DNA of 64,000 nucleotides from DASQHW01 sp963837155. Its GTDB lineage: Bacteria > Actinomycetota > Acidimicrobiia > IMCC26256 > PALSA-610. The position numbers were made by a program, and so were the translations under genes. Of this stretch, positions 29,717 through 39,695 are shown in pieces (the first letter of the stretch is position 1; each line of letters starts with the position of its first letter). The notes under the pieces are model-generated. The model had not been told where the DNA came from, did not search any database, and worked only from the letters and a program-made list of their open reading frames with translations. The stretch lies in NCBI GenBank assembly GCA_963837155.1, contig CAWIMB010000002.1:2914001-2978000 (forward strand). The letters are read 5' to 3'.

Positions 29717-31343
29717 GAGCCAGCCCGCCCAAGACCTCGAGCTCGCCTCGCGCCATTCCTTCTGCCGCGCGCCAGCGCTGCTTCTTGCCGCTCGGCGTCT
29801 TCGGGAGCGTGCCCCGCTTCACGAACATGAGCGAACGCGGCGCAACCCCGACGTTGCGGACGACAGCTGCGCGAATCTCGCTCGCCGCGTCGCGAAGCTC
29901 GCCCGTCGCCGAGTTGGCCCGTGCGGGCTCCATCAGCACCGCATACTTGCCGTCATCGGTCGGCACCGCGATGCAACTGCCGAGGCGGACGGCAGCGTGC
30001 GCATCGACAACGCGCTCCACATCGCTGGCATTGATGTTGCGACCACCGATGACGAGCACGTCGTCCAGACGGCCGATGACTGCGAGCTCGTCACCCTCGA
30101 CGAAGCCCAAGTCGGCAGTCGGGAACCAGCCGTCGTCAGTCAACTGGAGGTCGCGCCCGATGTAGCGCCGAAGCAGCGACGGGCTCGAGATCTCGATGCG
30201 ACCGATCCCATCGGGCGCCGAACCGGAGATCCGCACATCGACACCTGGAAGCGTCGGCCCGTTCATCACGATCTCACGCGTGCCGCCCGCACCGTTCGAA
30301 GACGGCGTCCACGTTCCCAGCGCGAGCGCCTCGCCGTCGACACGCGAGGCCGACCACGAACGGTCGGGCGGATTCAAGGTGACGGCCAGCGTCGCCTCCG
30401 CGAGACCGTACGCCGGGCACAACGCGGTGTTCGAGAGCCCGTGCTCCGCGTACGCCGCCTCGAAGCGGCGGAATGCTTCGGCACGATTGACCTCACCACC
30501 GAGGATGCAGGTGCGCAGCCGCGACAAGTCAAGGAGCGAGGAGGGCACGCGCCGGGTCGTGAGCTCGAGTGCGAACATCGGCGCGGCCGTGACCTCGGCC
30601 CCGAATTCCGAGCACGCGTTCAGCCACACGCGCGGATCGCGCAGGAAATCTTCCGGACGGATGAGAACGACGCGCGCGTTGCCGCGCTGCGCGCTGCCCG
30701 CAACGATTCCACTCAAGAACAAGCCGATGAGACCCATATCGTGGCTGAGCGGCAGCCACGACACCGCCGCGCTGTGCTCGCGGACATCGATCGCCGAGAG
30801 GATCGCGAGGATGTGCGAGCCGATCCCTTCGAGGGAGAGCTCCACTCCCGCAGCCTGCGCGGTCGTACCCGACGTGAACTGCACGAAGCGTCCCGCGCCC
30901 GCGGCGTCGGGTCGTGACGCATCGCCGGTCATCGTCTCGTCGAAGATGAAGACCGGGATGGGGAGCCCGAGATCCTCGAGCATCGTGCGGTAGATGGGGT
31001 CGACGAGCATGCATGCCGGCTGGAGTTGCGCACACGCCCACGCGATCTGCTCGCGATACCGCTCGACCGACACGCCTCGTCCGGGTGTCTGCAGCGAGCC
31101 GACGGTGGCGCCCGCGCGCCACGCACCCACCAGCGTGCTCGCAAACGCAAAGCTCGTGGACGCGACGACTGCAACGGTTCCTGCCGAACCGGCGCGGTCC
31201 TGGATCCATGCCGACGAACGGGCCGACGAGCTCCAGAGGTCGCTGACCGGTCGCGCGTCGCGGTCCTCGGGAAGGAACTGCAGGGTGCCGCCGCCGCCCG
31301 CGGCTTCCTCGATGAGGTCGAGCACGCTGGCCACGTGGCTCAC
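29709..31343 (-). CDS. Acyl-AMP ligase (FAAL-like adenylate-forming enzyme)
   Basis: 544 residues; GTG 31343 overlaps the KAS III stop (GTGA). Adenylation motifs: QFTSGTTAQAAGVELS (P-loop, with Ala-Gln where CoA ligases have Lys-rich sequence), PLSHDMGLIG as in fatty-acyl-AMP ligases, PAYGLAEATLAV, GWFPTADLGF and GRLDDVLVIGGRNI, with the terminal PKTPSGKKQRW Lys. It would activate a fatty or hydroxyl acid and load it on the adjacent carrier protein. Intact. Confidence 0.9.
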   Translation of the reverse strand: MSHVASVLDLIEEAAGGGGTLQFLPEDRDARPVSDLWSSSARSSAWIQDRAGSAGTVAVVASTSFAFASTLVGAWRAGATVGSLQTPGRGVSVERYREQIAWACAQLQPACMLVDPIYRTMLEDLGLPIPVFIFDETMTGDASRPDAAGAGRFVQFTSGTTAQAAGVELSLEGIGSHILAILSAIDVREHSAAVSWLPLSHDMGLIGLFLSGIVAGSAQRGNARVVLIRPEDFLRDPRVWLNACSEFGAEVTAAPMFALELTTRRVPSSLLDLSRLRTCILGGEVNRAEAFRRFEAAYAEHGLSNTALCPAYGLAEATLAVTLNPPDRSWSASRVDGEALALGTWTPSSNGAGGTREIVMNGPTLPGVDVRISGSAPDGIGRIEISSPSLLRRYIGRDLQLTDDGWFPTADLGFVEGDELAVIGRLDDVLVIGGRNINASDVERVVDAHAAVRLGSCIAVPTDDGKYAVLMEPARANSATGELRDAASEIRAAVVRNVGVAPRSLMFVKRGTLPKTPSGKKQRWRAAEGMARGELEVLGGLARD

Positions 31344-32369
31344 CAGATCAACGGCATCGCCGCCGCGCTGAACCCGGCGGCGCCTCCCACGAGCAGCACC
31401 CGATCCGCGGAACGGATCCGACCTTCTTGCACTGCGAGGCTGAGCGCGATCGGGATGCTCGATGCCGCCGTGTTGCCGACGAACGGCAGCGTGAGCTCGC
31501 AGCGCTCGAACGGAATGCCGATCAGCTCGCCGATCCGGCGGATCGCGCGCGCCGAGACCTGATGGGGGACGACGCGATCGACGTCTTCCGGTTCCCACTC
31601 CATGCGCTTCAACACGCGCGCCACCACTTGCGGCACGATGTCGACCCCGATCTCTTCGAGTGCGCGACTCTCACACTCGAAGTAACGACCGTCGGGAGCG
31701 TCCCAGAGCAAGCTGCCGCCGCCGAGCACGGTGGACAACCGCCAGAACCGGCCCGACGATTCGAACTCCGCCGAGCCGAAAATGCCGCCAGCGCCTTCGT
31801 CGTGCGCCCGTTCGACGACCGCCGCGCCGCCGCCGTCACCGAGCGTGAACGCAGCCGCTCGCCGCCGCAGTTCGGAAGCATTTTCGAGATTCCACTTCAC
31901 GGTGCCGCTCAACACCTCACCCGCGGCGACGACGACGCAGTCCGCCCGATCGGTCTGTATGAGCGCCTGAGCGACATCCAAGCCGTTGAGAAAACTGTTG
32001 CACGCGTTCTTCACGTCGAACACCGAGGCGCGGTCGCAACCGAGCTTCTCTTGCAACACGTTCGCGGTCGCCGGCTCCGCGATGTCTTGCGACGCCGACG
32101 CGAAGATCACCGTGTCGACATCGCCGATCTCGCGACCGGCCATTTCCAGCGCGCGTTGCGTCGCCGCGACCCGCGAGGTCCGAGGAGACTTGTCCCTCGG
32201 CGACGTAGCGGCGAGTGCGCACACCCGACAGCGCCTCGAGCACAACCGCGGGGAGACGAACATCCGACGACGCGGCGCTCACCCGTTCTTCGATGTCAGC
32301 CGAGGTGATGACGGTTTCGGGAAGGTAGTGCCCGATCCCCGCAAGCCTGACCGGCGAGAGCGCCCGCAT
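31340..32369 (-). CDS. 3-oxoacyl-ACP synthase III-like (KAS III/FabH) protein (one frame jump)
   Basis: ATG 32369 (MRALSPVRLAGIGHYLPE). The condensing-enzyme triad is present: Cys in FDVKNACNSFLNG, His in RVVPHQVSARAI and Asn in LPFVGNTAASSIPIA. A jump near 32175 separates the first 60 residues from the rest. About 343 residues. It could condense the ligase-activated acyl group with a malonyl or acyl unit; order KAS III-ligase-ACP with overlapping ends suggests a dedicated pathway rather than primary fatty-acid synthesis. Confidence 0.88.
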
Positions 32370-32393
32370 CCTCTTCGTCCCTCCCTACCGCCC

Positions 32394-32422
32394 TTTACGT
32401 GGGGCTGGACGATACCTACTCT
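32394..32422 (+). promoter_or_regulatory. Candidate promoter of the methyltransferase gene
   Basis: TTTACG and TACTCT separated by exactly 17 bp, 29 bp before the ATG at 32451, which is preceded by GGGGAG. It lies in the 81-bp divergent gap facing the KAS III gene. Confidence 0.35.
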
Positions 32423-32450
32423 CTGCGCGAGCTGCCAGGGGAGAGCGGAC

Positions 32451-33461
32451 ATGCAAACGACTCGGACATTCCGCTTTCCGGAGATTGCGGCCGGTCTGGG
32501 ATGGCGAAAACTCGTCCCCTTGCTCATGTCCTCACGGGCAGTGAGGCAATTGGCACGCCCCCACCTGGTCCTCGACGCACTGCTCGGGCTCGAGCGTGCG
32601 GGTGTCATCGAAGCGACGCCCACCGGACTCCGTGTCATGAACGCTCGCGTCGACGACCGCTCGGCCGCCGTGCTGCAGTACCTCTCCCAAGTCGGGATCC
32701 TCCGCAACGGGCGACGCGGATATCGGGTCGCGCGTCGTTGGGAACCGGGCCTTGCCGCCGCGTTCTACGCGGCCTCCGCCTACGCCGACGTCGCGTACGG
32801 CTACGCGATGGGCAAAGCTCCGGCGACGACCGAAGAGCGAGACGAGCTCTACGACGCCGTGGCGAGCGGCATGCTCGCGAGCCCAGTTGCCCTGGCCGCC
32901 GCCGACAAGCTGCTTCCGCAAGTCGCACTCGTTGGCTTCGACACCTTTGTCGATCTCGGCTGCGGCGCGGGCGAGTTCCTCCTCTGGCTCGCGGCGCGTG
33001 TGCCGAACGCGCGCCTCATTGGCGTCGATCACGACGTACGAGCAGCACGCGCGCGTGAAGGCCTGCGGGGCAACGTGCAGCTCGTCGAGGCGGACGTTCG
33101 CGATGCCGCGACGATCGCGGCGACCGTGCAGGGTGCGCGACGCGTTCTGGTCTCGGGAATGTTCGTGTTTCACGAGATTGGCGATTCCGATGTCGTGGAC
33201 TTGTGGCAGCACATCTTGCGATCGTTCCCTGACCCGACGATCCTCGTCACCGAGCTCGTCCCGCGCCCGGCGTGGACGCGCCACTTCGATCGCCACTTCC
33301 CGCTCGCCGAAGTCGAGCTCGTCCACGCGCTGACGGGTCAGGAAGTACGTCCGGTCCACGAGTGGGAGGCCCTCGCAGGCAAGTCGGGCGCCACGGTCGT
33401 CGACAGCCTCATGCAGCCGATGACGGGCTACTACGCCGCACTGCTCCGCCCGACGCCGTAG
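32451..33461 (+). CDS. SAM-dependent methyltransferase with N-terminal winged-helix-like region
   Basis: 336 residues, ATG 32451. The first 110 residues look like a dimerisation/winged-helix region (LVLDALLGLERAGVIEATPTGLRVM; AVLQYLSQVGILRNGRRGYRV), then the Rossmann core with motif I FVDLGCGAGEFLLWLA, motif II LIGVDHD, and VLVSGMFVFHEIGD. This layout is that of O-methyltransferases of small molecules and of a group that methylates lipid or polyketide acids. It is divergent from the KAS III-ligase-ACP genes, so a shared pathway is plausible. Confidence 0.82.
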   Translation: MQTTRTFRFPEIAAGLGWRKLVPLLMSSRAVRQLARPHLVLDALLGLERAGVIEATPTGLRVMNARVDDRSAAVLQYLSQVGILRNGRRGYRVARRWEPGLAAAFYAASAYADVAYGYAMGKAPATTEERDELYDAVASGMLASPVALAAADKLLPQVALVGFDTFVDLGCGAGEFLLWLAARVPNARLIGVDHDVRAARAREGLRGNVQLVEADVRDAATIAATVQGARRVLVSGMFVFHEIGDSDVVDLWQHILRSFPDPTILVTELVPRPAWTRHFDRHFPLAEVELVHALTGQEVRPVHEWEALAGKSGATVVDSLMQPMTGYYAALLRPTP

Positions 33462-33485
33462 CCGCCCGGCACTACTCTGCAGCTC

Positions 33486-34187
33486 GTGTCCGCGTCGGCG
33501 CACGTGCTCGAGCAGCACAAGAGTCACCGCATTCCCTGGCTGCGAGCCGCGGTGCTGGGTGCGAACGACGGCATCGTCTCCACCGCGAGCCTTGTCATCG
33601 GGGTCGCCGCGGCCTCGAGTTCCCGATCCGCCGTGGTAACCGCCGGCATCGCGGGGTTGATCGCCGGCGCGATGTCGATGGCGGCGGGCGAGTACATCTC
33701 GGTGAGCTCGCAGCGCGACGCCGAACAGGCCGACGTTGCGATCGAGGCCGAGGCGCTCCGCGCGAACCCGCGGGGCGAGCTGCGCGAGCTCGCAAAGATC
33801 TACGAGGATCGTGGCGTCGAGCCCGGCCTGGCCCGCCTCGTTGCCGAGCAGCTCATGGCGCACGACGAGCTGGGCGCCCACATGCGCGACGAGCTGGGCA
33901 TCACCGAAATCGCAAAAGCGCGCCCGTTGCAAGCCGCGTGGACGTCGGCCCTCGCGTTCACGAGCGGCGCGATCTTCCCTCTCTTGGCGATCAGCGTCGC
34001 GCCGAGGAGCATTCGCATAGCCGTCTGCGCGGTCATCTCATTGCTCGCGTTGGTACTGCTCGGTGTCCTGGGCGCCCGGGTCGGCGGCGCGCCGTGGAAA
34101 CGTGCGGTCATGCGCGTTGTCGCCTGGTCGTCGCTCGCAATGCTCGTCACCTACGGCATCGGATGGCTCGTCGGCGTGACGGTCTAA
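33486..34187 (+). CDS. VIT1/CCC1-family iron/manganese transporter-like protein
   Basis: 233 residues, GTG 33486. The family start is clear: LRAAVLGANDGIVSTASLVIGVAAAS, then GLIAGAMSMAAGEYISVSSQRDAEQAD, followed by the cytoplasmic metal-binding helical loop (about residues 75-140) and three C-terminal helices. In plants and yeast the family moves Fe2+ or Mn2+ into vacuoles; bacterial members are thought to export them. The stop overlaps the converging transglutaminase-like stop. Confidence 0.93.
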   Translation: MSASAHVLEQHKSHRIPWLRAAVLGANDGIVSTASLVIGVAAASSSRSAVVTAGIAGLIAGAMSMAAGEYISVSSQRDAEQADVAIEAEALRANPRGELRELAKIYEDRGVEPGLARLVAEQLMAHDELGAHMRDELGITEIAKARPLQAAWTSALAFTSGAIFPLLAISVAPRSIRIAVCAVISLLALVLLGVLGARVGGAPWKRAVMRVVAWSSLAMLVTYGIGWLVGVTV

Positions 34188-35008
34188 GCCCCAAGGTCGA
34201 CTGACTCCTCCAGCGGACCGCGTTCGGTGAAGCTCGTCACCGGTCCCGCCATCCGCACGCGATCGTCGTCGTACGCGCGCCGCGCGTCGTCGAGATCACC
34301 ATCGACTGTAACACCCGCGAGGTCATCCACGAACGAGTCGTCTTCGCCTTCGATCATCACGCCCCACATGTCCCAGGGCAGCATCTCGACCTTGTTCAAC
34401 GCGGCGAGGTCGCGCACAACGTTGTGACGCACGAACCATGAGCCCCAGAACTCGAAGATTCCGAAGTCGTTCGCATCGGCTTCTCCGGCACGGATCATCC
34501 TCCATGCTTCGCCGCTGCCGAGGAAGACACCGGCCGGCAGGTCGTCGGGATCGAACGACTCACCAATCGCCTTCATCTGGACGTCATCGAGCTGGAAGTC
34601 GCGCGGCACCCAGCGCTCGCCGTCGTGTTGCTCGACGATCCAGTGATCGACGTACTTGCCGGGCTGGAAGTACGTCGCGAATCCGACCCGGGCACACGCC
34701 GGAACGCCCTCCCGGCGGAGCAAGGCGGCGGCGAGCGTCGAGAAGTGACGGCACACCACGCCCGCGCGTTGCTCGGGTTCGCGCGCCTGGGTGATCGGGC
34801 GAGCGTCGATCGCGCGTACCGCGTCGAGCATCGCGACCGCGTTGCGGGTCTGGCGTTCATCGTGAACTTTTTCGATGCCGTAGACCGGCGCCCACGCCGT
34901 GTGCACGAAGCAACCCTGCACGAACACGCGGATGTTCTCGATCGGCGGAAGATCGTCGGGGATCGTCGTCATCGGCCCTGGCGTTGCGTACCACTGGGTG
35001 TTATTCAT
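34184..35008 (-). CDS. Transglutaminase-like (cysteine protease fold) protein
   Basis: ATG 35008, overlapping the upstream gene by 8 bp. The triad order of the transglutaminase-like fold is visible: Cys in GVVCRHFSTLAAALLRREGVPA, His in KYVDHWIVEQ and Asp in PRDFQLDDV. No signal peptide, so cytosolic. 274 residues; the C-terminal part (EFWGSWFVRHNVVRDLAALN) is not assigned. Substrate unknown. Co-translated with the gamma-carbonic-anhydrase-like protein. Confidence 0.82.
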   Translation of the reverse strand: MNNTQWYATPGPMTTIPDDLPPIENIRVFVQGCFVHTAWAPVYGIEKVHDERQTRNAVAMLDAVRAIDARPITQAREPEQRAGVVCRHFSTLAAALLRREGVPACARVGFATYFQPGKYVDHWIVEQHDGERWVPRDFQLDDVQMKAIGESFDPDDLPAGVFLGSGEAWRMIRAGEADANDFGIFEFWGSWFVRHNVVRDLAALNKVEMLPWDMWGVMIEGEDDSFVDDLAGVTVDGDLDDARRAYDDDRVRMAGPVTSFTERGPLEESVDLGA

Positions 35009-35522
35009 CGACACGGCGCAGCTCCTTCCGGTAACGCTCCCAGTTGCGCACATACTCCGAGGCTGGATACGTGATCTGGTCGGGCTTCACCGCACCTTCG
35101 CGCAGCTTGGCGGGCACGCCAAGAGCCATCGCACCGGCCGGTACCTCCATGTCGTTGGGGACCAGCGCGGCCGCGCCGACGAGCGCGCCGCTGCGAATAA
35201 TCGCCCGGTGGAGCACGATCGAGCCCGTCCCGACGAGGGCGCCGTCCTCGACCGTGCATCCCTCGAGGTGCGCGAGATGACCGATCACGCAGTCGGCGCC
35301 GACGATGGTTTCGAGCTCGCGCGTGCAGTGGATGACCGCGCCGTCCTGCACGGAGGTGCGCGCGCCGATCACGATTCGGCTCTGGTCCCCGCGCAAAACG
35401 GTCTGGGGCCATATCGTCGCACCCGCGGCGATCACCACGTTGCCGATGATCGTGCAGTCGGGGTGCACGAACGCGTCGGGATCGATCTGCGGAGCAATGT
35501 CAGCGAGAGCGTAGAGAGCCAT
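35001..35522 (-). CDS. Gamma-class carbonic anhydrase-like hexapeptide protein
   Basis: 173 residues, ATG 35522. Left-handed beta-helix repeats (IIGNVVIAAGATIWPQTVLRGD, then IVIGARTSVQDGAVIH) with the three metal-ligand histidines expected in the family (AVIHCT, and IGHLAHLEG), and a C-terminal helix. Members hydrate CO2 or have related roles (PaaY, CaiE). Divergent from the PhyH gene, with a copy of the hairpin element filling most of the gap. Confidence 0.88.
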   Translation of the reverse strand: MALYALADIAPQIDPDAFVHPDCTIIGNVVIAAGATIWPQTVLRGDQSRIVIGARTSVQDGAVIHCTRELETIVGADCVIGHLAHLEGCTVEDGALVGTGSIVLHRAIIRSGALVGAAALVPNDMEVPAGAMALGVPAKLREGAVKPDQITYPASEYVRNWERYRKELRRVDE

Positions 35523-35543
35523 GCCGCGTAGTCTGGCCGCCAG

Positions 35544-35618
35544 AGCCGAGCGCTCGCGAGCCGGGTATCCCGGCGAGCAGCGAGGCGTGGCCTGAGCGGC
35601 CCCGCAGAGCGGAGAGCA
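35544..35618 (+). repeat. Dispersed hairpin element, copy 1
   Basis: Central hairpin 35560-35574: arms GCCGGG/CCCGGC with loop TAT. A second weaker hairpin (GGCC arms) follows, then GAGCGGAGAG, which is the ribosome-binding site of the PhyH gene (ATG 35619). Sense orientation is the same as the gene it precedes. Confidence 0.85.
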
Positions 35619-36414
35619 ATGGACGTCGAACTGCACGTGAAGGAAGTGGCGGAGCAGGGGTACACGATTGTCGAGGGCGCGATCGAGCCCGACCTCATCG
35701 ATGCGCTGACGGATGCGCTCGATCGCCTCGAGCGTTTTCTCGACGTGCAGCCCTCGCCGAACTCGTTCGAGGGCCACAAGACCTTGCGTGTGTACAACCT
35801 GCTCGCGTTCGACGACGTCTGGCAACGCGTGCCCGTCCACGATCATGTACTTCCCGTCGTCGACGGAGTGCTCGATCCGGGCTGCCTGATCTCCTCGCTG
35901 TCGTCGATCGACATCCTGCCGGGCGAGGTCGCCCAACCGATCCACGCCGACGACCAGCTGATCCCGATCCCGAAGCCGCACCCTCCCACCGTCTGCAACT
36001 CGATGTGGGCGCTCACGGACTTCACCGAAGCGAACGGCGCGACGCGACTCATTCCCCGTTCGCACCTGCGCGACCACAGCCCGGACTACGGCAAGCCGTA
36101 CGACTCGATCGCGGCAGAGATGCCGAAGGGATCCGTGCTCATCTGGCACGGCAGCCTCTGGCATGGCGGTGGCGCGAACAACAGCAGCGAGCGGCGCATC
36201 GGCATCGCGATGAACTACTGCGCGGGGTACGTGCGCCAGCAGGAGAACCAGCAGTTGGGCCTGCCGCGAGAAGGTGGCGACCTTCGAGCCGAGGTTGCGC
36301 GAGCTCGTCGGCTACGGCGTGTACAACCTCTTGATCGGGCACATCAACAAGCAGTCACCCGAAACGCTGCTGCTCGGCGACGGGACCACCAAGATGGTGT
36401 GGGACCGGCGCTGA
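35619..36414 (+). CDS. Phytanoyl-CoA dioxygenase (PhyH) family protein (one frame jump)
   Basis: ATG 35619 with GGAGAG provided by the hairpin element. Fe(II)/2-oxoglutarate oxygenase: HxD metal motif in PIHADDQLIP, distal His in WHGSLWHGGGAN, and Arg in RRIGIAMNYC. The frame changes near 36266 (PRE then KVATFEPRLRELVGYGVYN); the restored end at 36414 gives about 265 residues. Probably hydroxylates an acyl-CoA or other lipid-like acid. One base separates it from the enoyl-CoA hydratase gene. Confidence 0.88.
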
Positions 36415-36415
36415 G

Positions 36416-37201
36416 ATGGCAATCCTCGATGTCGCCGATGACGCACGAATACGCGTCCTCACACTGAACCGTCCCGAGGCGTTGAACGCGTTCAACGACG
36501 AGCTGTACCACACGGCCGGCCGTGCCCTCGAAGAAGCGGCTGCACGCGACGACATCGCGTGCGTTGTGATCACCGGCACCGGACGCGCGTTCTCCGCAGG
36601 GCAGGATCTCGGCGAGATGGGCCGCGTCAACACGAACGCCGACCGTTCGAGCTTCGGTGCGGACGGGCCTGGGTTCCCGCACTTCCTCGACACGCTCGCG
36701 GCGCTCCCCAAACCCGTGATCGCGGCGGTCAACGGCATCGGTGTTGGCATCGGCATGACGATGCTCCTGCACGTCGACATCGCATTCATCGCGACAACTG
36801 CACGTCTGCGCGCGCCGTTCGTGCCGCTCGGCGTTGTACCCGAGGCGGCGGGCAGCTTGCTCATGCCGCGCGTCATGGGCAATCAACGCGCGGCGGCAAA
36901 GCTCTACACCGGCGATTGGATCACCGCAGACGAAGCCGTCGAATGCGGGCTCGCACTGCAGGAGGTCGAGCCCGACGCGTTGATGGACACCGCGATGGCG
37001 ATGGCGCGACGGATCGCGACAATGCCCGTCGCATCGCTGCGCGCCACCAAGCAGCTCGTCGTGGATGGCCGGATCGACGCCGTGCGCGCGGCCCGCGCTC
37101 GAGAGGACGCGCTGTTCACCACGATGATCGGTCAGCCCGCGAACATGGAGGCGATCAGCGCCTTCCTGGAGAAACGCGACCCGGACTTCACGAATTTGTA
37201 A
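36416..37201 (+). CDS. Enoyl-CoA hydratase/isomerase family protein
   Basis: 261 residues, ATG 36416, intact. Crotonase fold: LTLNRPEALNAFNDEL, oxyanion-hole motifs AFSAGQDLGEM and NGIGVGIGMTMLLHVDIAF, then APFVPLGVVPEAAGS, where Glu is the catalytic residue of hydratases. The usual C-terminal helices are present. Likely acts in beta-oxidation together with the preceding PhyH oxygenase. Confidence 0.93.
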   Translation: MAILDVADDARIRVLTLNRPEALNAFNDELYHTAGRALEEAAARDDIACVVITGTGRAFSAGQDLGEMGRVNTNADRSSFGADGPGFPHFLDTLAALPKPVIAAVNGIGVGIGMTMLLHVDIAFIATTARLRAPFVPLGVVPEAAGSLLMPRVMGNQRAAAKLYTGDWITADEAVECGLALQEVEPDALMDTAMAMARRIATMPVASLRATKQLVVDGRIDAVRAARAREDALFTTMIGQPANMEAISAFLEKRDPDFTNL

Positions 37202-37222
37202 GGCCAACTACTCTGCTCGGGC

Positions 37223-38716
37223 ATGACGATCGTCGATACCCGCAGCGGCAAAGTCGAGGGCTTCGAGCGCGACGGTGTGCATGTGTTCCGCGGCATCCCG
37301 TATGCGTTGCCGCCGGTGGGCACCCGGCGCTGGCAGCTCCCGCAACCCGAAGAGTCGTGGGAGGGCGTGCGCGACGCGACCGAGTTCTCCGCGCAGTCCG
37401 CCCAGAGCGAGTTCGCGATGACCAAGCTGCTCGGTGGCCCCAAGCCGGTGATCAGCGAGGACAGCCTGTATCTCAACGTCTGGACGCCGGCGTGTGACGA
37501 CGCGCGCCGCCCGGTGATGGTCTGGATCCACGGCGGTGCGTTCATCTGGGGCTCGGGCGATACGCCGTGGTACGACGGCACCAACTTCGCGGCGCACGGC
37601 GACGTCGTGGTGGTCACGATCAACTACCGACTCGGACCGTTCGGCTTCTTGCATCTCGCCGACCTCTTCGACGGTGCATTTGCCGGCTCGGGAAATCTCG
37701 GCATCGCCGACCAGATCGCGGCACTCGAATGGGTGCGCGATTGCATCGCGGCATTCGGCGGCGACCCGTATCACGTGACCGTGTTCGGCGAATCGGCCGG
37801 CGGCGGGAGCATCGGCACGTTGCTCGGCACGCCCGCGGCGCAGGGGCTGTTCACCGGCGCGATCCCGCAGAGCGGCGCGGCGTCCTGGTACGCGACCAGC
37901 GACCGCGCGACGGACATGGCTGCCCGTGTCGTCGAGCGATTGGGTGTGAAGGCCGGCGACGTCGACGCGTTGCTCGCCACGTCGATGGACGCGGTGATAC
38001 GGGCAATGCCCAACTTCGTGGAGGATGGTGTCGAGCGCGTTGCCATTCCAGCCGGTGGTCGACGGTGTCGTGCTGCCCGAGCCGCCGCTGGACGCGATCG
38101 CCGGAGGCAACGCGGCCGGGGTACACGTCCTCACCGGTACCAACCGTCACGAGATGACGCTGTTCATCCTGGCCGATCCCGCGCTGGCCACGCTCGACGT
38201 CGAGCACATACGCGCCCGCGTGCGCGCGTGGGCGGGTGACGCCGCCGGCGCGATCGTCGACAGCTATCGCACGCGGCGACCGCAGGCCACGCCGCAAGAG
38301 TTGTGGCTCGACCTCTCTACGGACGGCGTGTTCCGCATTCCCGCGATCCGGCTGCTCGAAGCGCAACTCCCCCACGCGCCCGTGTGGTCGTACCTGTTCA
38401 CGTGGGAAACACCGGTCTTCGGCGGGATCTTGAAGTCGACGCATGCGCTCGAGATCCCATTCGTGTGGGACAACCTCGCGCGCCAGGGATCCGAGATGTT
38501 CACCGGTACCGGGAGCGAGCGGCAGGGCATCGCCGATGCGATGCACGGCGCGTGGACGGCCTTCCGCGGACCGGTGATCCCAACCACGACGGGCTCCCGG
38601 CGTGGCCTCGCTACGACCGCGACCACCGAGCGACGATGCGCTTCGACGCCACCTGCGAGGTACTCGACGACCCGGCTGGCGAGGATCGCGCCGCCGTCGA
38701 GGCCGCGACTTCCTGA
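37223..38716 (+). CDS. Type B carboxylesterase (two frame jumps)
   Basis: ATG 37223; about 497 residues when joined. Alpha/beta hydrolase of the carboxylesterase B family: SEDSLYLNVWTP, oxyanion WIHGGAFIWGSG, nucleophile FGESAGGGS, Glu/His partners in the C-terminal half (THALEIPFVWDN). Frame jumps lie near 38035 and 38575; the true end, with TGDPNHDGLPAWPRYD, is at 38716. No signal peptide is visible, so it appears intracellular. A hairpin (AGGGGC/GCCCCT) lies 9 bp after the stop. Confidence 0.88.
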
Positions 38717-38724
38717 TCTGCTTG

Positions 38725-38741
38725 AGGGGCCGTGCGCCCCT
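38725..38741 (+). terminator. Short hairpin after the esterase gene
   Basis: AGGGGC and GCCCCT with a 5-base loop, between the esterase stop and the GAGGA ribosome-binding site of the next gene. No T-run, so termination would be partial at best. Confidence 0.3.
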
Positions 38742-38756
38742 GCCGATGAGGACCAG

Positions 38757-39695
38757 ATGGGGAACATCGTGGCGGTCCTGCTCGACGACGCAATGCCGCC
38801 CGGACGGCTGGGTGAGCTGCTACGCGCAGCCCGCAAGCGCCGCGGGTTGAAGCGCAAGCAGGCGGCGGCCCGTGCGGGCGCGACCGCGGAGCTTCTGCGC
38901 GCGTACGAGCGCGGAACGATGGAGATCCCGGCCGATGTCTGCGCGCGTCTTGCGGAGTTGTACGGCGACGATCTGCTTGCCCACGTCCCGCAGCGCGAGC
39001 CGCTCGAGGTCGCATCGTCCGGTTCGGAGAACGAGGTCCTCGCCGACTTCGTACAACTCGTACGACGGTTGCGGCGCGCGAAACCCGGTGAGCCACTGCC
39101 GCTGCGCGCGGCCGATGTTGCCGCGCTCGCGTCGGCGTTCGAAGCCGACCCGGCGACGATCGAGCAACGGATCGTCGATGTCCTCGGATGCTCACGCGCC
39201 GAGGCACGGTCGTTGCATCGCGAACTGCTGCGCCGCAATGTCGTCCTGCCGGTCGCGGGTCTCGCCGCGAGCGTGGTCGCGATCGCCGGCGTACAGGCGG
39301 CGCAAGCCGCGAGCGACCAGCCTGTACTGAAGCCCGCGCCCGAGGCACATGCACAGGTGACGGCACCGCGGACCACCGAGATCACACGCGCACCGACGAC
39401 GACCGTCGCCGTACGTGCGAGCGCGACCCCCACGACCCGACCGGCGGGCCATGCGCCGCCGACGACCGTCGCCCCCCGCACCAGTCACGTCCCGGCGCCG
39501 GCACCCCTGCCCGCCGCGCACAACCCGCCCCCCGGCGGCTGGTATCCGCTGCCCGAGGAACCGCCGGCCGACAACGTGACGCCGCCTTCGATCGACCCGA
39601 ACGACGATACGCCGGTCGGCATCCTGCCGGGAGAGACGCCGGTCACCAGCATCAGCACCGCGATCTCAACCGTGCCGCCGGACGACGACGAATAG
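38757..39695 (+). CDS. Membrane-anchored XRE-type DNA-binding protein with Pro/Thr-rich outer domain
   Basis: ATG 38757, preceded by GAGGA. 312 residues. An XRE helix-turn-helix lies at about residues 18-68 (LGELLRAARKRRGLKRKQAAARAGATAELLRAYERG), a linker to about 155, one membrane helix (VLPVAGLAASVVAIAGVQAAQA), then a long Thr/Pro/Ala tail (TTVAVRASATPTTRPAG and beyond) outside. The topology recalls RodZ, which links cytoskeleton and wall, but sequence outside the HTH is not similar. Could be a membrane-bound regulator. Confidence 0.8.
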   Translation: MGNIVAVLLDDAMPPGRLGELLRAARKRRGLKRKQAAARAGATAELLRAYERGTMEIPADVCARLAELYGDDLLAHVPQREPLEVASSGSENEVLADFVQLVRRLRRAKPGEPLPLRAADVAALASAFEADPATIEQRIVDVLGCSRAEARSLHRELLRRNVVLPVAGLAASVVAIAGVQAAQAASDQPVLKPAPEAHAQVTAPRTTEITRAPTTTVAVRASATPTTRPAGHAPPTTVAPRTSHVPAPAPLPAAHNPPPGGWYPLPEEPPADNVTPPSIDPNDDTPVGILPGETPVTSISTAISTVPPDDDE

